The notes under the pieces: generated by a model
The model's input: only the letters and a program-made list of their open reading frames with translations
The model's database searches: none
Told to the model about the DNA's origin: nothing
Assembly: GCA_910575555.1 (NCBI GenBank)
Contig: CAJTFX010000007.1
Span: forward strand, 62,001-126,000
DNA: 64,000 nt
Origin: Lachnospiraceae bacterium
Lineage (GTDB): Bacteria; Bacillota; Clostridia; Lachnospirales; Lachnospiraceae
Reading direction: 5' to 3'
Shown here: positions 61,691 through 64,000 of the stretch, one piece after another
Position numbering within the stretch: the first letter of the stretch is position 1
Layout: each line of letters opens with the position of its first letter
Made by a program: the position numbers and the translations under genes

Positions 61691-61832
61691 TTATTTTTGG
61701 ATACGGACGAAAATACAGGCGGGCCCTTTCCGCACGCAAACTGGGTAACGTTTCGGCAAACTAACTGCCAAAACGCTGCCCGATTTGTGTGGGGAAGGGC
61801 GGTTTTGAAGGGCCGTCCGTATTCCTAACACG
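61691..61832. repeat. structured repeat, copy D (diverged)
   Basis: GGATACGGACG (61699-61709) pairs with CGTCCGTATTCC (61814-61825). The right half contains AACGCTGCCC and TTTGTGTG and AAGGGC in the same order and spacing as the Rpn-leader repeats, while the rest is diverged. It sits between convergent genes without any Rpn gene. An 8-G run precedes it at 61671-61678. Confidence 0.65.
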
Positions 61833-61835
61833 TCT

Positions 61836-64000
61836 CTACAAATCATAAAAGTCTTTATTTACCTGCAATTCCTCCGTAATCGTACCGCCCTTCTTCTGAT
61901 ACCGGTCATACCACAGCAGCATATGACGGGCTTTCCGGTCTTTTAATATCTCATATTTTTCGAACATTTCCCGGTACATGGGATTTACTTTCAATTCTGT
62001 CCGGATGGCTTTATTAAACGGACAATAACGGAAAATAATATCTCTGGATACTTTATTCAGGCGGAAGCTGCCTTTGGACTCATAGCGAATCCAGCTCTGG
62101 TAATCTTTTACAAATACTTCACGGTAGTTATTCTTGGATTTATAAAGGGCATTCTTCACTTTCTCCTTGGCGTCTGCAGACAAATCATGGTTCTTCCGGT
62201 AGTACTGGATATAGTCATTGTACTCGGAAGTCAAAGAAGCCTCCGTGATATCGTTCCAACGAACGCCCTGAATCTTCCGGCACATTTCCCAGCGGAACCG
62301 GCCGCATACTTCTACCATCAGCTCTCCCACATCCGTTACCGTAAGTATGGGGAAAATAAATCTGGCCTGGGTATCCTTCTTGATTCCGGCCGTTTCCTGC
62401 CACATCATTGCCTTGCTTCCCGCATTGGGCATCAGGATAATATAAGGAATCACTTCCTTCTGAATCATTTCCATATTGACTTCATGCTCCGGATCTGAGA
62501 AGCCCACTTCACGGTAAAACAGAGAGAAGTCAATCTTTCGGATCTCGTCTAAGGCTTCATTGGCCTTCTCCGCCGTTATCAGCATGTGGTCCACCGATCC
62601 GATAATATCGTCTTTACACAAAATAGGGCAGAATGTGGAAATCTTTCCGTAGGTGGCGCGGTTGGTGGAGACAAACATATTCTGCATCTCGAACTTTAAC
62701 TTTTCCTGATTGTCTTTTGCCAGAACAGGCACCTGAGCCGCCGTAATCTTGCCGGTCTTTTTCTGCTCATTCAGGTAGCCGGTGTAATCCATGTCAAACT
62801 CATTCCTGGAAGGTTCATTTTCTCCCCGGTAAATACTGAGCAGCCACTCATATATGGTATATACATTGCCTGCCTTGCAGCGTCTCATATGGCCTGCCGC
62901 CTCAAAGAGACTGCGGGTATTCTCCCTGCCTGCCAGCTCTTCATCCATAAAGCCGAAGTTCAAAAACATTTTCACGGAAGTGGGCATATAATCCCCCTTC
63001 AGCGAATGGAAAAAGCACAGTTCATAGATTGCATAAAAATCATCGGTAATTTTCCGGCGAAGCCTGCGCACATCATCTGTAGTGGCAAGCATATCCGGCA
63101 GGTTCTTGTATTCCTGAAGAGAAGCCCGGAAGCTCTGGGCCTTCTCCTCCTGCCAGCCGGAATATTCCAAAATTTCTGTCAGATAATCAATTCCTTCTTC
63201 ATAAGGCTCTGCAATTTCTTCCTCTTCCTGACTGCCGCTTTCTGCCTGAGCTGTAACGGTAAAATCATAATTTTCATACTCTGTCAGCTGCGCGCGCAGC
63301 AATTGTTCCGGATAAAAACCGATTTTTCTTGCAAATTCTATTAATTCTGCAATTCTCTGCTGCACCGGGCTGATATCCGCTCCGGTGTAAGCCGCTTTTT
63401 TTGCAAGTTCAAAATACATGCGGAACAGATTTTCAGGGGTTCCCGACAACAGGAGATCTTTACGTTCTCTCAGATAACTTTTTATCACTCCCACCTGTTC
63501 CATGGATTTTTTCATCCAGAAAACCGCATTGGAAATGGCTCCCGTGCCAATCACATAATCCCTCGCCAACTGCTGATCCAACGCGGCCAGGGGCAGGGCG
63601 GACATCCGCTCATAATATGCGCCCACCCAGGCCTGAATCGGCTCTTTTATATCAACAGGGGCCAGGGTATTCAGTCCGGCCACCTGTTTTTTGGGCATTC
63701 CAAGGGCCCCGCACAGCTTTTGATAGTCTCCGAAGCTCTCCGAGAGAAAACGGTGAAACTCTCTGGCTTTCCTGTAAAATGTATCATACCGGCGTATCAT
63801 CATATCTGCCTGGTGAACCGCTCCCATGGCAAACACCGCCACATATTTCTCATCTTCCGCAAATATCTTCTTATAATCTTCTACCGTCCGGTAGGGAAAT
63901 GCATAAAGCATACAATCGGTTTCTGCCACATACTCGCACACATAGCTGTCAGAAAGGCTCTCCGGCAGGCCTACAATACTCCCCGCATTCATACGGAATT
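61836..64000 (-). CDS. large hypothetical protein, N-terminus outside window
   Basis: At least 721 residues; the frame is open to the right edge (…FRMNAGSIVGLPESLSD) so the true start is probably beyond 64000, although ATG 63992 exists. The first residues (GSIVGLPESLSDS...TDCMLYAFPYRTVEDYKKIF) look like the end of a cyclic-nucleotide-binding beta-barrel. The rest is a long helical, charged region with no domain I recognise; near the C-terminus SKNNYREVFVKDYQSWIRYE is compact and probably conserved. Role unknown. Confidence 0.75.
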   Translation of the reverse strand, partial: FRMNAGSIVGLPESLSDSYVCEYVAETDCMLYAFPYRTVEDYKKIFAEDEKYVAVFAMGAVHQADMMIRRYDTFYRKAREFHRFLSESFGDYQKLCGALGMPKKQVAGLNTLAPVDIKEPIQAWVGAYYERMSALPLAALDQQLARDYVIGTGAISNAVFWMKKSMEQVGVIKSYLRERKDLLLSGTPENLFRMYFELAKKAAYTGADISPVQQRIAELIEFARKIGFYPEQLLRAQLTEYENYDFTVTAQAESGSQEEEEIAEPYEEGIDYLTEILEYSGWQEEKAQSFRASLQEYKNLPDMLATTDDVRRLRRKITDDFYAIYELCFFHSLKGDYMPTSVKMFLNFGFMDEELAGRENTRSLFEAAGHMRRCKAGNVYTIYEWLLSIYRGENEPSRNEFDMDYTGYLNEQKKTGKITAAQVPVLAKDNQEKLKFEMQNMFVSTNRATYGKISTFCPILCKDDIIGSVDHMLITAEKANEALDEIRKIDFSLFYREVGFSDPEHEVNMEMIQKEVIPYIILMPNAGSKAMMWQETAGIKKDTQARFIFPILTVTDVGELMVEVCGRFRWEMCRKIQGVRWNDITEASLTSEYNDYIQYYRKNHDLSADAKEKVKNALYKSKNNYREVFVKDYQSWIRYESKGSFRLNKVSRDIIFRYCPFNKAIRTELKVNPMYREMFEKYEILKDRKARHMLLWYDRYQKKGGTITEELQVNKDFYDL

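Overview
The window looks like chromosomal DNA from a spore-forming Clostridia, most likely a Lachnospiraceae gut anaerobe. This rests on gene content (clostridial-type crotonase, a type Ic aminotransferase, RarA, a RelQ-like synthetase, papain-like and amidase exoenzymes), Gram-positive ribosome binding sites and promoters, and a tRNA cluster without encoded CCA. No species can be named from the sequence alone.

Layout. 1-11.9 kb: glycogen phosphorylase (running off the left edge), an AraC regulator, a short-chain enoyl-CoA hydratase under a Rex-like palindrome, a HigBA-type toxin-antitoxin pair whose antitoxin carries a metallopeptidase domain, a threonine-aldolase-like enzyme, proC, an AAA/PD-(D/E)XK ATPase pair and a GH13 amylase. 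11.9-18.3 kb: a split ThrE exporter, two tandem O-antigen-ligase-like membrane proteins of very different base composition, and a secreted Ig-like (Big_2) protein. 18.3-21.6 kb: a tandem array of Rpn/PD-(D/E)XK genes, each behind a copy of a structured repeat; the full-length copies appear to start at ATC, and the third copy is a deletion remnant. 21.6-33.6 kb: MBL hydrolase, RelQ-like alarmone synthetase, aminotransferase, RarA, an AgrC/LytTR-type two-component pair, a polysaccharide deacetylase, a YtrA-type GntR regulator with its membrane protein, and clpB.

33.6-42.8 kb is a 9.2-kb integrated element bounded by 21-bp direct repeats that lie in the HrcA/CIRCE-like operator of clpB. It carries a tyrosine integrase, a divergent repressor switch, a type I toxin-antitoxin-like module, small unknown genes, a TerS-like gene, a primase and D5/P4-type helicase, an AlpA-like gene and a right-end cargo gene. 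No capsid or tail genes are seen, so it resembles a phage satellite (PICI-like). Integrase, primase and helicase each carry single-base frameshifts, so it is probably decaying or immobile.

42.9-52.4 kb: a VOC protein, then one long leftward chemosensory operon (PAS sensor kinase with Hpt-like tail, HD-GYP response regulator, CheR, CheB, CheY-like, CheA, CheW, MCP) read from a consensus promoter. 52.4-53.4 kb: a seven-tRNA operon (Pro-Gly-Arg-His-Gln-Lys-Leu) with a consensus promoter and a terminator. 53.4-64 kb: housekeeping and cell-envelope genes (phosphodiesterase, XTP/dITP pyrophosphatase, amidase, papain-like protease, RNA methyltransferase, rhodanese), a small Asn-rich protein behind a sporulation-type promoter, a possible sRNA, a leucine-rich-repeat membrane protein, another copy of the structured repeat, and a large unknown protein running off the right edge.

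The items most worth following are the clpB-operator satellite with its small hydrophobic toxin, and the structured repeat family shared by the Rpn leaders and the 61.7-kb intergenic region.
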